A stretch of 13,805 nt of DNA from DATJZH01 sp035499215 (GTDB taxonomy: Bacteria > Actinomycetota > Actinomycetes > Streptosporangiales > Streptosporangiaceae): positions 1-13,805 of the forward strand of contig DATJZH010000189.1 of NCBI GenBank assembly GCA_035499215.1, in the 5' to 3' direction. Each line of letters starts with the position of its first letter. Position 1 is the first letter of the stretch. The notes beneath the pieces were generated by a model that saw only the letters and a program-made list of their open reading frames with translations, was not told the DNA's origin and searched no databases. Position numbers and translations under genes: made by a program. This document shows positions 13,501-13,805 of this stretch, one piece after another.

Positions 13501-13805
13501 TGCCGCGACCCTCGGCCCTGGCACCGCAGCAGCCCGCGACCAGGAATCATCAAACGGCGCCGGCGCACTTGTCCAGCGGTCCGCTGCTCACCAGCCAGAC
13601 CGGCGCACCGGCGCGATCCTGCAGCTGGCTGAGTACCTGGCGGGGGAGTGAGACAGGTCATGCGTGCCATGCCGGCCCCGTTCCGGTAAGACCAGGAGAA
13701 CACGGCCCGCACCGCGGTGCGCGGATCCCCGCCGACCTCCAGCACGTCCAGGCGCCGCTGCTGATCAGCCAGCTCACCGGCCAGATCGGCGAGGGGCGCG
13801 GCCGG
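13497..13805 (-). pseudogene. Fragment of an AfsR/SARP-like NB-ARC regulator, entering from the right edge
   Basis: Reading left from the right edge, the first 41 residues (13805-13683) give LADLAGELADQQRRLDVL, DPRTAVRAVFSWSYR. This block lies near the end of the NB-ARC ATPase part of large actinobacterial regulators (BTAD/NB-ARC/TPR type), where it is normally followed by a LPPDAARAFRLLGLHPG-like winged segment. Here the similarity ends abruptly after WSYR; the frame continues to a stop at 13497 with unrelated low-complexity residues, overlapping the tetR stop. The rest of the gene, if any, is outside the window to the right. It is probably a truncated gene. Only 13683-13805 is supported by similarity. 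Confidence 0.55.
13550..13660 (-). pseudogene. Possible flavodoxin-domain fragment
   Basis: A minus-strand frame reads about 30 residues, VLSQLQDRAGAPVWLVSSGPLDKC, ending in two stop codons. The PVWL-SSGPL block resembles the strand and loop of flavodoxin-domain proteins common in actinobacteria (RPVWLFSSGP). Nothing else of the domain is visible and the frame is bounded by a stop upstream, so this is at most debris. Confidence 0.25.

Noticed and set aside
1..13805. CRISPR array, tRNA, rRNA or complete mobile element
   Set aside because: I saw no regularly spaced repeats, no cloverleaf-like sequence with TTCRA-type loops, no rRNA blocks, and no transposase with an intact catalytic domain.

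Overview
The window is GC-rich chromosomal DNA with strong third-position G/C bias. Its content includes a GlnR-type nitrogen box, an actinobacterial HemD/winged-helix fusion and an AfsR-like regulator fragment. Together these suggest a filamentous actinomycete (Actinomycetota); the sequence does not support a narrower placement. Intact gene blocks alternate with short stretches of decayed genes.

Layout. 1-390 (-): 5' part of an isoprenylcysteine methyltransferase-like membrane protein, cut by the left edge. 458-601 (+): the N-terminal stub of an IS630-type transposase. 763-8511 (-): a five-gene nitrate/nitrite assimilation operon, transcribed in the order nasC (molybdopterin nitrate reductase), nasB (FAD/[2Fe-2S] electron-transfer subunit), nirB (siroheme nitrite reductase large subunit), nirD (small subunit), and a uroporphyrinogen-III synthase-like protein fused to an OmpR-type DNA-binding domain. 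The junctions are stop/start overlaps (ATGA, ATGA or a close alternative, ATGA, GTGA). nirB carries a +1 frameshift at a G3 run (4196-4198). Upstream of nasC lie a GlnR half-box (GTTAC-N6-GAAAC, 8541-8556) and a -10 hexamer placed so that the mRNA would start at the GTG codon.

8557-9010 holds no recognisable gene. 9083-10980 (+): a PHS-family MFS transporter (proton-coupled phosphate type, with the Pho84/PiPT substrate residues conserved), overlapping by 4 nt a universal stress protein. 10988-11141 (+): a twice-frameshifted remnant of a CorA-like transporter. 11137-12777 (-) and 12874-13500 (+): a divergent DHA2 drug exporter and TetR regulator sharing a promoter region with CTTGCG/CGCAAG repeats. 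13501-13805: gene debris, with a possible flavodoxin fragment and a fragment of an AfsR-like NB-ARC regulator running off the right edge.

How they work together. NasC reduces nitrate to nitrite with electrons passed through NasB; NirBD reduces nitrite to ammonium using NAD(P)H, FAD, Fe-S and siroheme. The HemD-like regulator ties the operon to tetrapyrrole chemistry or nitrogen control. No nitrate transporter is visible in the window. Three promoter-proximal genes (nasC, the PHS transporter, tetR) have a -10-like hexamer 6-7 nt before the start codon and no Shine-Dalgarno, which suggests leaderless mRNAs.
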